Notes: a model not told the origin generated them from the letters alone. 64,000 nt of DNA from Cordilura impudica (GCA_963682025.1 OY821517.1:231115603-231179602); one strand, 5' to 3'. Counted from the first letter of the stretch, positions 46,276 through 58,780 are shown. Numbers and translations are program-made.

Positions 46276-47688
46276 AAAATTAATGGCAAGCCTATGAAAT
46301 TAATATCGTTCTACAGATCACCAAAATGAACTTTAAATAATTTTTTCCCACTTCTTGAGAATTTACTCCGGTCTTATGGTCGCAGCCCATGTATCTTGTT
46401 TGGTGAGTCAAATATTGATTGTCTAAGCCCAGATTTACCTGAGCAACTTTTTAATTTATTAAGAAATTATGACTTTATTAATTATCATATGTTAATTACT
46501 CGTCCAGAAAGTAAAAAATGTATTGATCATGTCTACAGTAATATTGAAAATACCTTGCTTATAGACAGTGTGGAATGTAAATTATCTGATCATAACACTA
46601 TTTCTTGTAGAGTGAATATTAAGGTTCAAAATAAATTTTTTGCTGAAGAATTACGTTTATATTGTAACTACGACCAAGTAAAAGAATATGTTTGTGAACA
46701 TTTCCCACAATTATGTGAAACTGGAGATCCGTCCGTAGATACACAGGCTTTGATTGCATGTAATGCTGAAAAAATTCTACCGTTGAAAGAAAACTGAAAA
46801 GAAATTTTAAACAAGAAATAGCCGCTTGGATAAATGGGAATTTGCAAAAGTTGATAATGTTTGAAAACAGTCTTTTGAGAATGAGAAGGAAAAGGCCGAA
46901 TGATGTGGATATACAAAATAGGTTCAAAAGAATTATCAAAGTAATAAAAAGAGCATGCAAAGAGTCAATGAATAACTTTTATATTAATAATTTAAATGAA
47001 ATGCAGCAGAATTCAAAAAAATGTTGAACATTTATAAATGATACCCTTGGTCGAACCAAAACAAAGATTTAATTATGTATGATTTTCAGAAAACTCAATT
47101 ATTAAACCGACATTTTATTGAGTCAGTTAAATGTTTAAAGCTACAAATAAAACAATATTCTAGAGATACGTGCTATTCTTTAAGGACACTCGTTCAGCAT
47201 AATGATCGGTTTCGTTTTGAACACACCACATATGATGAAATGTAGGTCGAATTTAGGGACAGGTAAGAGTTCAGGTCATGATAACATATCTCCGAAAATA
47301 CTTTTAAAATGTGTTAATGAGTTAACACCTAATTTAGTTAATATCTTTAACAATATTGTTAATAAAGGTGTATATCCAGATGCCTTAAAAATACATAAGG
47401 TTATTCCAATTCCTAAGGAGAAAAATGCTTCTACGGTTGATATGTTTCGACCAATAGCAGTGTTGTATGTTATTGATAATGTATTTGAAAGAAAATTGCA
47501 TAAACAATTGTTACACTACTTGCAAAGCCAAAGTTTACTCAATGATTATCAATATGGATTTAGAAAAGGTTGTGGTGGAAGCAGTTGTAAACGTAGTTAA
47601 TTTTATCTGCAAAGGCTTAGATGAGGGGCAGAAAAGCGTCGCTAGAATTTTTTATGATTTTTCCAAAGCATTTGATCTTATTAATCAT
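46276..47688 (+). pseudogene. LINE ORF2 (unit 2)
   Basis: Begins inside the endonuclease at NGKPMKLISFYRSPK because of the deletion. It shares the TGA after FYRSPK and the GESNID sequence. Unlike unit 1 it keeps the linker segment AAWINGNLQKLIMFENSLLR-like text near 46,820-46,880. It ends within RT motif A at the next junction. Confidence 0.85.
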
Positions 47689-47774
47689 ACTCCTCCTTTA
47701 CTCTAATCATAAGACTATAAGTCTTGTTGTATAGGAAATCAAAATAAATAAAAAAATAATTAAAATAAAATACA

Positions 47775-48498
47775 TATGATCATCTACTAAAGCATGAAAG
47801 TGAAGAATTTGTTTGTCATCTGTGTGATGGTAGTGGTACCCTTAAATCGGAGTTAAATGAGATTAAAGAGAAATTAAAGAAACTTGATCAGCTGTCTGTT
47901 TTGAACGAAACAATGACTTTTATGTCCAAACAGTACGACGACATTTTAAATGGTGTTGCAGAAAATAAAAGAAAATTGGAAGTAGTACAAAAGAAGAACA
48001 AATTATTAAAAGTTCAAGTGGAAAATCTTAAAAGTTCTGTTAAATATTTAAATGATCAGAGAGTTAAAAATTATTGTTTGATAAGAGGAATAGAAGCAAC
48101 TAATGAAATGTCTGCAGTAGAAACTGTCTACACTGTCGGAGTCTATTGATGATGCTTATTTTATTAAAAATAAAAATAAGTCAATGAAAAACAATACAAA
48201 ACAAATAATTGTTGTGAAATTCAACTCAAAGCAATCAAGAGAAAAACTGAAGTCAATAAAATCAAAATTGATAGATAAGGAATTTACAAAAGAAGTTTTT
48301 GTTAATGACTACTTGAGTAAGGAAACATTAAGCCTAGTAAATTATGCTAAATCGTTGCTTAAAGTTGGTTACTGTGCTGTATATCCTGTTGGTGGAAGAG
48401 CATTCATAAAAAGAAGTGAGCTTTCTAGACCAAAAATTATCAGATGTGAAGCCGAAGTTGATGAGCTTTTAGTAGAAGCTACAACAAATCAAAATTGA
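47775..48498 (+). pseudogene. LINE ORF1 (unit 3)
   Basis: Identical by eye to unit 2 (offset 3127). Confidence 0.7.
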
Positions 48499-48525
48499 AA
48501 GATAAGGAAGTTACAAAAGTCGATT

Positions 48526-49307
48526 TTATACCCTATACCACTATGTGGTTTGGGTATAATGACTTTGTGCTGCTGTTTGTAACAACCAAAAATATTTGAC
48601 CTAGACCCATCTTTAATTATACCGATCGAATCAGAATCACTTTCTGAGTTGATTTAACAATGTCCGTCCGTCCGTCCGTCCGTCCGTCCGTCTGTGTGTC
48701 CATGTAAAGCTTGTAATCAAACTGCAGGTCGCAAATATGAATATATTTTGATGAAATTTGGTATATATGCTTCTATCGGCCATGGGATGAACGCTATTGA
48801 AATTGGTGAGAATCGGTCCAGACCTAGCCCCCATACAAATTACCCATATGAAATCGACATAAATTGCCATAAGATCCAAATTGTCATATAGATCTTACTC
48901 AAATTGGGTTTATATGCGTTCATTACATCCACTAATGAGTAGTCCAAAAATGATCCCTTTGACCCCATATAGAGCTGCTTCCCGATCTTCACTTAAATCT
49001 ATTAAAAAACAAAAATATTGCACTGATTCTTCTCAAATTTTGTTTGTACATATTTTTGCAAAATAGAAGAGACTGTACCAAACATAATCAGGATCGGTCC
49101 ATTTTTGGACCTAGTCCCTTTATAGATATAGCATCCGATATGAACTTTTTCATATCTGCAGCCAAAAGAATTAATAAAAATCCCACTCAAATTTGGTTTT
49201 TGCTTATTTTCAATGTCCAGTTAGTTGGGCTTAAGAGATAGGGTTTCTAAACGCATGGTATAGGGTATCGTATAGTCGGTCTAGACCGACTATAATTTTC
49301 TTACTTG
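48526..49307 (-). mobile_element. Helitron-like element in LINE unit 3
   Basis: Identical by eye to 45399-46180 at the same LINE position: duplicated together with the unit, not a second insertion. Confidence 0.85.
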
Positions 49308-49402
49308 TTGTTAATGACTACTTGAGTAAGGAAACATTAAGCCTAGTTAATTATGCTAAATCGTTGCTTAAAGTTGGTTACCGTGCTGTATATCTACAGT
49401 AT

Positions 49403-50808
49403 AAAATTAATGGCAAGCCTATGAAATTAATATCGTTCTACAGATCACCAAAATGAACTTTAAATAATTTTTTCCCACTTCTTGAGAATTTACTCCGGTC
49501 TTATGGTCGCAGCCCATGTATCTTGTTTGGTGAGTCAAATATTGATTGTCTAAGCCCAGATTTACCTGAGCAACTTTTTAATTTATTAAGAAATTATGAC
49601 TTTATTAATTATCATATGTTAATTACTCGTCCAGAAAGTAAAAAATGTATTGATCATGTCTACAGTAATATTGAAAATACCTTGCTTATAGACAGTGTGG
49701 AATGTAAATTATCTGATCATAACACTATTTCTTGTAGAGTGAATATTAAGGTTCAAAATAAATTTTTTGCTGAAGAATTACGTTTATATTGTAACTACGA
49801 CCAAGTAAAAGAATATGTTTGTGAACATTTCCCACAATTATGTGAAACTGGAGATCCGTCCGTAGATACACAGGCTTTGATTGCATGTAATGCTGAAAAA
49901 ATTCTACCGTTGAAAGAAAACTGAAAAGAAATTTTAAACAAGAAATAGCCGCTTGGATAAATGGGAATTTGCAAAAGTTGATAATGTTTGAAAACAGTCT
50001 TTTGAGAATGAGAAGGAAAAGGCCGAATGATGTGGATATACAAAATAGGTTCAAAAGAATTATCAAAGTAATAAAAAGAGCATGCAAAGAGTCAATGAAT
50101 AACTTTTATATTAATAATTTAAATGAAATGCAGCAGAATTCAAAAAAATGTTGAACATTTATAAATGATACCCTTGGTCGAACCAAAACAAAGATTTAAT
50201 TATGTATGATTTTCAGAAAACTCAATTATTAAACCGACATTTTATTGAGTCAGTAAAATGTTTAAAGCTACAAATAAAACAATATTCTAGAGATACGTGC
50301 TATTCTTTAAGGACACTCGTTCAGCATAATGATCGGTTTCGTTTTGAACACACCACATATGATGAAATGTAGGTCGAATTTAGGGACAGGTCATGATAAC
50401 ATATCTCCGAAAATACTTTTAAAATGCGTTAATGAGTTATCACCTAATTTAGTTAATATCTTTAACAATATTGTTAATAAAGGTGTATATCCAGATGCCT
50501 TAAAAATACATAAGGTTATTCCAATTCCTAAGGAGAAAAATGCTTCTACGGTTGATATGTTTCGACCAATAGCAGTGTTGTCTGTTGTTGATAATGTTTT
50601 TGAAAGAAAATTACATAAACAATTGTTACACTACTTGCAAAGCCAAAGTTTACTCAATGATTATCAATATGGGTTTAGAAAAGGTTGTGGTACTGAGGAA
50701 GCAGTTGTAAACGTAGTTAATTTTATCTGCAAAGGCTTAGATGAGGGGCAGAAAAGCGTCGCTAGAATTTTCTATGATTTTTCCAAAGCATTTGATCTTC
50801 TTGATCGT
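49403..50808 (+). pseudogene. LINE ORF2 (unit 3)
   Basis: Identical to unit 2 up to about 50,250, then it follows the unit 4 version (CAGTAAAATG, CGTEEAVVNVV). Compared with other units it lacks 12 bases (TAAGAGTTCAGG) near 50,390. It ends in RT motif A at 50808. Confidence 0.85.
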
Positions 50809-50894
50809 ACTCCTCCTTTACTCTAATCATAAGACTATAAGTCTTGTTGTATAAGAAATCAAAATAAATAAAAAAATAATTAAAATAAAATAAA

Positions 50895-51905
50895 TATGAT
50901 CATCTACTAAAGCATGAAAGTGAAGAATTTGTTTGTCATCTGTGTGATGGTAGTGGTACACTTAAATCAGAGTTAAATGAGATTAAAGAGAAATTAAAGA
51001 AACTTGATCAGCTGTCTGTTTTGAACGAAACAATGACTTTTATGTCCAAACAGTATGACGACATTTTAAATGGTGTTGCAGAAATTAAAAGAAAATTGGA
51101 AGTAGTACAAAAGGAGAACAAATTATTAAAAGTTCAAGTGGAAAATCTTAAAAGTTTTGTTAAATATTTAAATGATCAGAGAGTTAAAAATTATTGTTTG
51201 ATAAGAGGAATAGAAGCAACTAATGAAATGTCTGCAGTAGAAACTGTCTACTCTGTCGGAGTCTATTGATGATGCTTATTTTATTAAAAATAAAAATAAG
51301 TCAATGAAAAACAATACAAAACAAATGGTTGTTGTGAAATTCAACTCGAAGCAATCAAGAGAAAAACTGATGTCAATAAAATCAAAATTGAAAGATAAGG
51401 AATTTACAAAAGACGTTTTTGTTAATGACTACTTGAGTAAGGAAACATTAAGCCTAGTAAATTATGCTAAATCGTTGCTTAAAGTTGGTTACCGTGCTGT
51501 ATATCCTGTTGGTGGGAGAGCATTCATAAAAAGAAGTGAGCTTTCTAGACCAAAAATTATCAGATGTGAAGCCGAAGTTGATGAGCTTTTAGTAGAAGCT
51601 ACAACAAATCAAAATTGAAAGATAAGGAAGTTACAAAAGACGTTTTTGTTAATGACTACTTGAGTAAGGAAACATTAAGCCTAGTTAATTATGCTAAATC
51701 GTTGCTCAAAGTTGGTTACCGTGCTGTATATCCTGTTGGTGGAAGAGCATTCATAAAAAGAAGTGAGCTTTCTAGACCAAAAATTATCAGATGTGAAGCC
51801 GAAGTTGATGAGCTTTTAGTAGAAGCTACAACAAAGAAGTTTACAAATCGAAGATTTCCGCAAGCAGCAATCAATGATGAAGATGAAATATATCGGTCAC
51901 CGTAA
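50895..51905 (+). pseudogene. LINE ORF1 (unit 4)
   Basis: Same layout as unit 1: coiled coil, shared frameshift, two FP_C-like copies (from about 51,390 and 51,618). Second copy ends RFPQAAINDEDEIYRSP, probably the true ORF1 C-terminus. Confidence 0.75.
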
Positions 51906-51958
51906 TAATGTAATGTATTTTATATATTGTAATTTTAGATAAAAAAAATGTTTCTCTT

Positions 51959-54900
51959 ATGGATAATCATTATTTTTCTGATATAAATGCTTTTAATAAT
52001 TTTGTAAATAATTCAAACTCACTTTTTAATAAAATATCTATTAACATGACAAGTATTTCATCAATTGTGAAGTTCAGTAAATTGAAATCTTTAATAACTA
52101 TGCTACCACGGCTACCTAATATAATTGCTATATAAGAAACATGGATTGAAAGGAATTTAGTTCAATTGTATAATATTGCTGGCTACTCTTCTATACATTG
52201 TTGCAGAGATGATGGATATGGAGGAACATCTGTTTTTGTGAGTTGCGATTTGGATTACAATATTGATGCTTGTTCAAGTAATGATTTCTTTGATGTGGTG
52301 GCGTTGACATTGACAAATCCTAAAATTAATGGCTAGCCTATGAAATTAATATCGTTCTATAGATCACCAAAATGAACTTTAAATAATTTTTTCCCACTTC
52401 TTGAGAATTTACTCCGGTCTTATGGTCGCAGCCCATGTATCTTGTTTGGTGAGTCAAATATTGATTGTCTAAGCCCAGATTTACCTGAGGAACTTTTTAA
52501 TTTATTAAGAAGTTATGAATTTATAAATTGTCATATTTCATTACTCGTCCAGAAAGTAAAAAATGTATTGATCATGTCTACAGTAATATTGAAAATACCT
52601 TGCTTATAGACAGTGTGGAATGTAAATTATCTGATCATAACACAATTTCTTGTAGAGTGAATATTAAGGTTCAAAATAAATTTTTTGCTGAAGAAGTACG
52701 TTTACATTGTAACTACGACCAAGTAAAAGAATATGTTTGTGAACATTTCCCACAATTATGTGAAACTGGAGATCCGTCCGTAGATACACAGGCTTTGATT
52801 ACATGTAATGCTGAAAAAATTCTACCGTTGAAAGAAAACTGAAAAGAAAGAGTCAATGAATAACTTTTATATTAATAATTTAAATGAAGTGCAGCAGAAT
52901 TCAAAAAAATGTTGAACATTTATAAATGATACCCTTGGTCGAACCAAAACAAAGATTTAATTATGGATGATTTACAGAAAACTCAATTATTAAACCGACA
53001 TTTTATTGAGTCAGTAAAATGTTTAAAGCTACAAGTAAACAATATTCTAAAGATACGTGCTATTCTTTAAGGACACTCGTTCAGCATAATGATCGGTTTC
53101 GTTTTGAACACACCACATATGATGAAATGTAGGTCGAATTTAGGGACAGGTAAGAGTTCAGGTCATGATAACATATCTCCGAAAATACTTTTAAAATGCG
53201 TTAATGAGTTAACACCTAATTTAGTTAATATCTTTAACAATATTGTTAATAAAGGTGTATATCCAGATGCCTTAAAAATACATAAGGTTATTCCAATTCC
53301 TAAGGAGAAAAATGCTTCTACGGTTGATATGTTTCGACCAATAGCAGTGTTGTCTGTTGTTGATAATGTATTTGAAAGAAAACAAGTAAGAGTGTTAAAT
53401 TCGGCTGTGCCGAATCTTTGATACCCTCCATCTCGGTTTGAGTATTGATAATAAATGTAAACAAAATATTGGAAAAAGTAAACAATTTGTTAAACTTAAT
53501 ACCAAATTATTTCAGAAAATTCTTTAGGTTGGTTTTCGTCTTTTCTTTTATTTCGGATTTATTTCAGTGTGTGCTTTTTGGTCATTGTGGTTGCTGATCG
53601 GCATGCATTTTGGTTATATACCTATATGCATGCGTTTCCGGTTATATGACATAACTTCTCGTTTAATTTAGTTTTTGCTAATTAAATAGCTCGCCCTAAC
53701 CTCCATTGCAAAGGTAATGATTGTGTAGGGTGGCTACATGCATTAAATCGTGCTAAATTGCTAATTGGCCTAATATTTCTTCATTGTGGCCATATAGGTC
53801 GGATGGAGTAACAAAATAATAACCAAAAAAAAGCTCTCTCAACTTTTTTATTAAAATATTGCCATATTTTGAAAACATAGAGAATAAATTTATGATATTA
53901 AACAATCAAATTAGGGATGCCAAACGCAAAAAACCAAAAGCCCCAAACATTTTAAATAAAATGATTTGTTATCTTTATTTTCTGAAAAACATTAAATTTT
54001 CATCCAAAAAAAAAAAAAATTGTGAAAATTTATATATAAATAACATTCTCATCAAATTGCGTTTATTTATGTAGCAATTTTTATGTTCGCAATTCTTAAA
54101 TATCATTTGAGGTTTTCTAAAATTCATTGAATTTAAATAATTGTTTTCTGTAGTCCGATTCTGTAAATTTCAACGATCCGACAATCGCAAAATATATCGA
54201 CAGCTATTGTTGTTTGCACTAAGGATTAAGTGATTCACTAAAGGTGATATTACACGATGTGTTTTTTACATATGTACTGTCACTTTTTATTATTACCACA
54301 ACGACCACAAAAACAACAAGTCCAGCTATGACAACAATGCAAAATTTAAAATAACAAGAACAATATGGAAACATCATGTTTTTCATTTTTTTTTACTTTT
54401 TCAGAGATTTCCCTGGACCTGTTCCACCGATTTTAATGATTTTTGAAGTAGAAATCTTCCCACGAATTTGGTGAATCATTCTCACTAAAAATGGTCACCC
54501 TAGCTGTCCTATTGAGGGCGTGATCGTGACAAGAACAACATAGAAAATTATATTTTTTCAAGACTTTTTTTAGTTCTTCATTCAAATCTCGGGCCCTGAT
54601 CGACCGATTTGGACGATTTTAAATAGCAAACTTTTCAGGATGTTAATGAATCATTTTTTATGCCAACGAGCACCCTAGCTGCCCGATTGATGCCGTCATC
54701 GTGATTTCCACAGACGGACAGACGGACATCGCTATATCAACTCAGGTTGTTATAAGGATCACAAATATATATATTCAATGGGGTCCAAAATTTTTTTTCT
54801 AATTATTATAAACGGAATGACAAACTTATATATACCCTCTGCACACTGGAGTGGAGGGTATAATTACATAAACAATTGTTACACTACTTGCAAAGCCAAA

Positions 54901-55990
54901 GTTTACTTAATGATTATCAATATGGATTTAGAAAAGGTTGTGGTACTGGGGAAGCAGTTGTAAACGTAGTTAATTTTATCTGCAAAGGCTTAGATGAGGG
55001 GCAGAAAAGCGTCGCTAGAATTTTTTATGATTTTTCCAAAGCATTTGATCTTATTGATCATAGTATATTAATTCAAAAACTGGGATACTATGGCATTTGT
55101 GGGAAAGAATTATTACTTTCAACAAGTTATCTAACAAGTCGGAAACAATTTGTACAAATTAATTTTCAAAAAAGTTTTGTTGGCCTTGTAGAACATGGTG
55201 TCCCTCAAGGCAGTGTATTGGGTCCATTGCTATACACAATATGCCTCAACGGCATTAAAAACCTTGGTTTATCTGGAAAAATTTTTACAAATGCAGAAGA
55301 CATTTGCTTGTTTTACCCCTACAAGCATGAAATAGCTGCCAAAGTTTACATAGAACGAGATGCTGCTCTATTAACTGAATTCGCAAGAGTTAATAAACTT
55401 GTCTTAAATGCCAATAAAACCAAATGGTAAGATAAAGACCAAAGAATCATGTGAGTAATAGTTTCCGTATATTTGTAGATGGATAGGAGATAATGGAAGT
55501 AGATTCTATAAAGTATTTAGACATGCATCTACAGACTAATCTTTCTTGGTGTCAACATATTAAAAATCTTAAAACAAAAACAGCCCAAGCTGTTGGTTTG
55601 TTATATAAATTTAAAAATAAATTTGATCGTAACACAAAGTGTCTGATTTAAATTGCTCTGATTCAAAGTCATTTAAATTATTTAGCTGTTACCTACGGCT
55701 ATAAGAACACAGCTGAATTGAAGTCTCTTTAAAGGATGCAGAATAAAGCATTGAAGGTAGTATCAAACCTTCCCATTACACATTCAACAATTTTGCTGTA
55801 TATGATGTATTTAAGACAGTTTCGCTGATTTATGGACTTTATAAAATGCAGCTTTTAACATATGTTTTCAAATGTGTGCATAATATTGGGTATCACACAC
55901 GAGGAATAACAGCAATTTAGCAGCTGCTAGATGTAGGTTAGAAATGACTAAACAGCGAATTGGGCATAAAACTATTGAGCAATAAAACTA
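51959..55990 (+). pseudogene. LINE ORF2 (unit 4), most complete copy
   Basis: Starts at ATG 51959. It shares TAA (52133) and TGA (52373) with unit 1 and has its own TAG at 52334 and a frame change near 52,530. RT is split at 53383-54863 by a Helitron-like insertion and resumes at 54,876 (QSLLNDYQYGFRKGCGTGE). Motif A is YDFSKAFDLIDHS, motif B GVPQGSVLGPLLY, but motif C reads N-A-E-D at 55290-55301 instead of Y/F-A-D-D. The C-terminal part (YLDMHLQTNLSWCQHIKNL, RMQNKALKVVSNLPITHST) is in broken frames to about 55,990. Confidence 0.85.
53383..54863 (+). mobile_element. Helitron-like (DINE-1 type) element, longer family
   Basis: Starts CAAGTAAGAGTGTTAAATTC with the subterminal palindrome ATTCGGCTGTGCCGAAT, has AGACGGACAGACGGACATCG near its right end and ends GGAGGGTATAA. 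Units 3 (GAAAGAAAATTACATAAAC) gives the empty site, so the 1481-bp element inserted between GAAAGAAAA and TTACATAAAC without duplication. Contains a 71-codon AT-rich frame (53,859-54,074) that I regard as chance. Confidence 0.9.
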
Positions 55991-56210
55991 TCTTTTACAA
56001 CATTAAGATGAATTACTTTGTAAATAGTTAAAATTTTATTTAATATTCCATTTTATACTTTAAATTTTTTACTTTTTTTGTACCATTTAATTTTTGTAAA
56101 AAATTTTAAATGCTATTGTAATTTTTGCCAACTCGCCTCAATAATGCCTTTAAGGCGCTGCGGCTACACAAATTGTTATTTTATATGTATAAATGAAGTA
56201 AATAAAAATA
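55991..56210 (+). other. LINE 3' untranslated region
   Basis: Follows the ORF2 remnant and contains GCCTTTAAGGCGCTGCGGC, which can fold. Ends near AAATGAAGTAAATAAA. Only unit 4 of the array has it. Confidence 0.55.
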
Positions 56211-56249
56211 TACAAATATCCAAGGAACAAACTATTTGGCGAATCTGAA

Positions 56250-56396
56250 ATGAGGGAGGAAACATACAAATCATTGGCGGTGAAGGACATTATCAAGTTC
56301 CTAAACGCTGTAATGGATGAGAATAAACAGGAAAGAAAACAATACTGTAAGAGGGTGCAAAATAGATATATTTGGTCGCAATGCATGAGGAGATAA
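56250..56396 (+). CDS. Unidentified small ORF (48 codons)
   Basis: ATG 56250 to TAA 56394; the frame is open further upstream to about 56,212. Highly charged (DIIKFLNAVMDENKQERKQY), helical in character. No match recalled; may be a fragment of a transposon gene. Confidence 0.2.
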   Translation: MREETYKSLAVKDIIKFLNAVMDENKQERKQYCKRVQNRYIWSQCMRR

Positions 56397-56924
56397 CACT
56401 GAACCCGAAGACATCGTTAATCGTTGTAGTCATTTAAAAAATTTATGCTTTTGAATTTTAAATATTTTTTTAAAAGCTATTTTTTGGAACATTTCCCACC
56501 GGTTTAAATAAACAATTATAAATAAAAATTATACTGTTTAAAACCAATCAGACAGTTTTAAGAATTTAAAATCAGTATTTGCATTCAAACAATCATATTT
56601 TGAATGAATATTTGTTTAAAATCGGGGTTTTAAAAGACCAAATTGAGGGTCATTCCATTCAAATCACCTAATATTAGAAAAATTTGTTGCTCCATAGTAA
56701 TATATTATTTAAAAACATTACCACTGAAACTTATCGTGATGAAACCCTCATATATCAATTAATTTTGCCCTTTTTGGCCAAGATATGGACATTTGAAAAA
56801 TGGTAATTTTTAACAATTTTCGGCCATCTTGGATTTGGCACTACTGTGAAAAACTGCATTAACTTGAGAAATTATGGTTCAAATTAAACAATTCTAGTAT
56901 CGATTTGAAGCTATTTATATGAGG
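56397..56924. other. AT-rich DNA without gene
   Basis: No ORF supported. It ends at the start of the next LTR. Confidence 0.5.
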
Positions 56925-58065
56925 TGTCGTATATGTAGCGCATTTACTTATGCATATATGTATGCAAGCACATGAAGTGCCCATAACAACAAAACGATCA
57001 AAACAAACTAACCTACATATACCCACACGTACATTCGGATAGCGACAAATATAAATGAAATGAAAAAAGTGTCAAGTGGATACTTGGGGTAGGTCACAAA
57101 CGGTTGTTGACAAATGACTCAGTATGTTTGTTGGCTGAGCGGGTTATTGTGCAAAGCAATGAAATTGAATAGAGTTGGTTGATCGATAAGTAGAGCAACC
57201 AGATTTGATTTTATGTGCCCACTATATAGAATACACATTCCAATGTATTGTATTCGGTTTGCTTAACCATTAAAATTCCACTCGTTATTTAGAATTGTAC
57301 TCATGTATGAAATTATGAGTAATTATTAAATACAAAGAAACCACCCTATTTTCATGATCGCCTAATACAAATGTACATAGCTAATATTGGAATTATTATG
57401 AATGGGAACATGTATTGATTAAAGAAAATAAATTTTAGTTATAGAGTGACTTTAACAAATCACTCATTCTCTTCATTTAAGTATTTACAACTTTTATATA
57501 TAAGCAAGAACATTGTCAATAAAGGGGAGTTCTATTTGACAGTTTGGATGAAGAGGTTTGATAAAGAACAATTCTTGCCCAATCATATCGACAGGACTTA
57601 GTTCAAAATTTAAATAAAAGTGTTATTTTGATTTGAACAAGAAGGTAGATATCATGTGGTAATCCTGCCAGGATAACAACACCATTTCATGGCGATCCTG
57701 CCAATTTAAAAGAACCAGAAAAATTAACAGATCCTGCCAATTTAAAAAAACCAGAAAAATTAACAGATCCTGCCAATTTAAAAGAACCAGAAAAATTAAC
57801 AGATCCTGCCTACACCATCCTGCAAACACCAAATCCTGCCGACCATAAGAACATTTAACAACATTTCAACAACATATCCTGCCAACATTTCAACAACAGA
57901 TACTGCCAACATTTCCACACAGATCCTGATGATGCAGAACTAAAGGAATAATCAATACAACAAAGATGACAAACCTGCAAATAAATCCTGACAACTTGGA
58001 AAATTCTGACAACAAATAATTTGGTTCGTATAAAAGTTGTAAAGAAATAACCAACAGACATCGCA
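56925..58065 (+). repeat. 5' LTR (about 1.1 kb)
   Basis: Starts TGTCGTATATGTAG; the end at TCGCA 58065 is inferred from the primer-site-like TGGCGAGG that follows. TATATATAAGC at about 57,494 may be a TATA box. Only the first 344 bases can be checked against 63657-64000. Confidence 0.65.
57695..57802 (+). repeat. Three tandem 35-37-bp repeats inside the LTR
   Basis: Unit begins ATCCTGCCAATTTAAA and ends GAAAAATTAACAG; three copies differ by one or two A residues. Related shorter phrases (ATCCTGCCAACATTTCAACA) continue to about 57,920. Confidence 0.9.
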
Positions 58066-58432
58066 TTGGCGAGGTTAGAACAATTTCTAAAAAAAAAAAA
58101 AAATTATTAAATTGTGAAAATTTTGTGGAAAAAAAGTGTAATATTTAAAAAAAAAATGTTAAAGAAAAATTGTAGAAAATTAAATAAATTTAAAAAATTC
58201 TGAAGATTATCAAATTCAATACTAAATTAAGAAGTAATAAATTAAATTTCGTTTAAATGAGAAATAGTAGAGAAAATTTTTTATGTACTTTTGATAAAAG
58301 TGGTTTTGAATAAATTTTTTTTACGCGTATGAGTGCATTTATATATCTGCGTGAATGGATCATTTTTGCGTTAAACACCACAGATAAAGAACAACAAGAA
58401 TTTACCGAACAATTTTTTTCAAGAAGTGACAA

Positions 58433-58780
58433 ATGGAAGAAACTTGGGAAGAGCTTGTAGAGGGCATGAAGATTGCAGAACGTCATTGGAAACAACAGCT
58501 AGAGGAATACCAAAAAGAGATACCAAAGCCGGACATATTGAAATTGGGTCCGAAGCCGATTATAATTAAAAAGGTGAGGATAGAAGAACCGAAATACGAA
58601 ATATACCCGTTGCCGAAGGTTCGTAAATCCAGAGGTGATATTGTCAATCGCAAAAAGAAAAAGTTAACGATGATAAATTCACAGCTATCGTATGCCGAGA
58701 ACACAGAATTGAAAATAAAGCTACAGGAGCGAATAGCTAAAATAAAGTTAGAAATAAAAGAATTCAGCAAAACAAGCTAA
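58433..58780 (+). CDS. Small ORF a (115 codons), first gene of the element
   Basis: ATG 58433 to stop 58780. Acidic N-terminus (MEETWEELVEGMKIAERHW), a proline-rich middle (KPDILKLGPKPIIIKKVRIE), a basic stretch (RKKKKL) and a helical, coiled-coil-like end. No domain recognised; no zinc knuckle. It lies 10 bases before the next ORF, in a layout suggesting serial translation. It does not look like a capsid protein by length. Confidence 0.55.
   Translation: MEETWEELVEGMKIAERHWKQQLEEYQKEIPKPDILKLGPKPIIIKKVRIEEPKYEIYPLPKVRKSRGDIVNRKKKKLTMINSQLSYAENTELKIKLQERIAKIKLEIKEFSKTS

Larger units (their letters stand above)
41686..56210 (+). repeat. Four-unit head-to-tail LINE array
   Basis: Units start at 41686, 44562, 47689 and 50809, each with ACTCCTCCTTTACTCTAATC. 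Units 1-3 end inside the RT at TTTGATCTTATTAATCAT (or CTTCTTGATCGT) and pass directly into the next unit; only unit 4 continues through the whole RT to a LINE 3' end. Unit lengths are 2876, 3127 and 3120 bases. All carry the same damage, so the array arose by duplication of one dead copy. Confidence 0.9.

Noticed and set aside
53859..54074. 71-codon ORF in the 1481-bp Helitron-like element
   Set aside because: K/N/I-rich low-complexity frame without similarity; expected in AT-rich DNA.
57695..57802. Regular direct repeats, CRISPR-like at first sight
   Set aside because: Copies are directly adjacent with no spacers, in a eukaryotic LTR.
57623..57832. Minus-strand ORF with repeated NWQDLLIFLV text
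   Set aside because: It is only the translation of the tandem LTR repeats.
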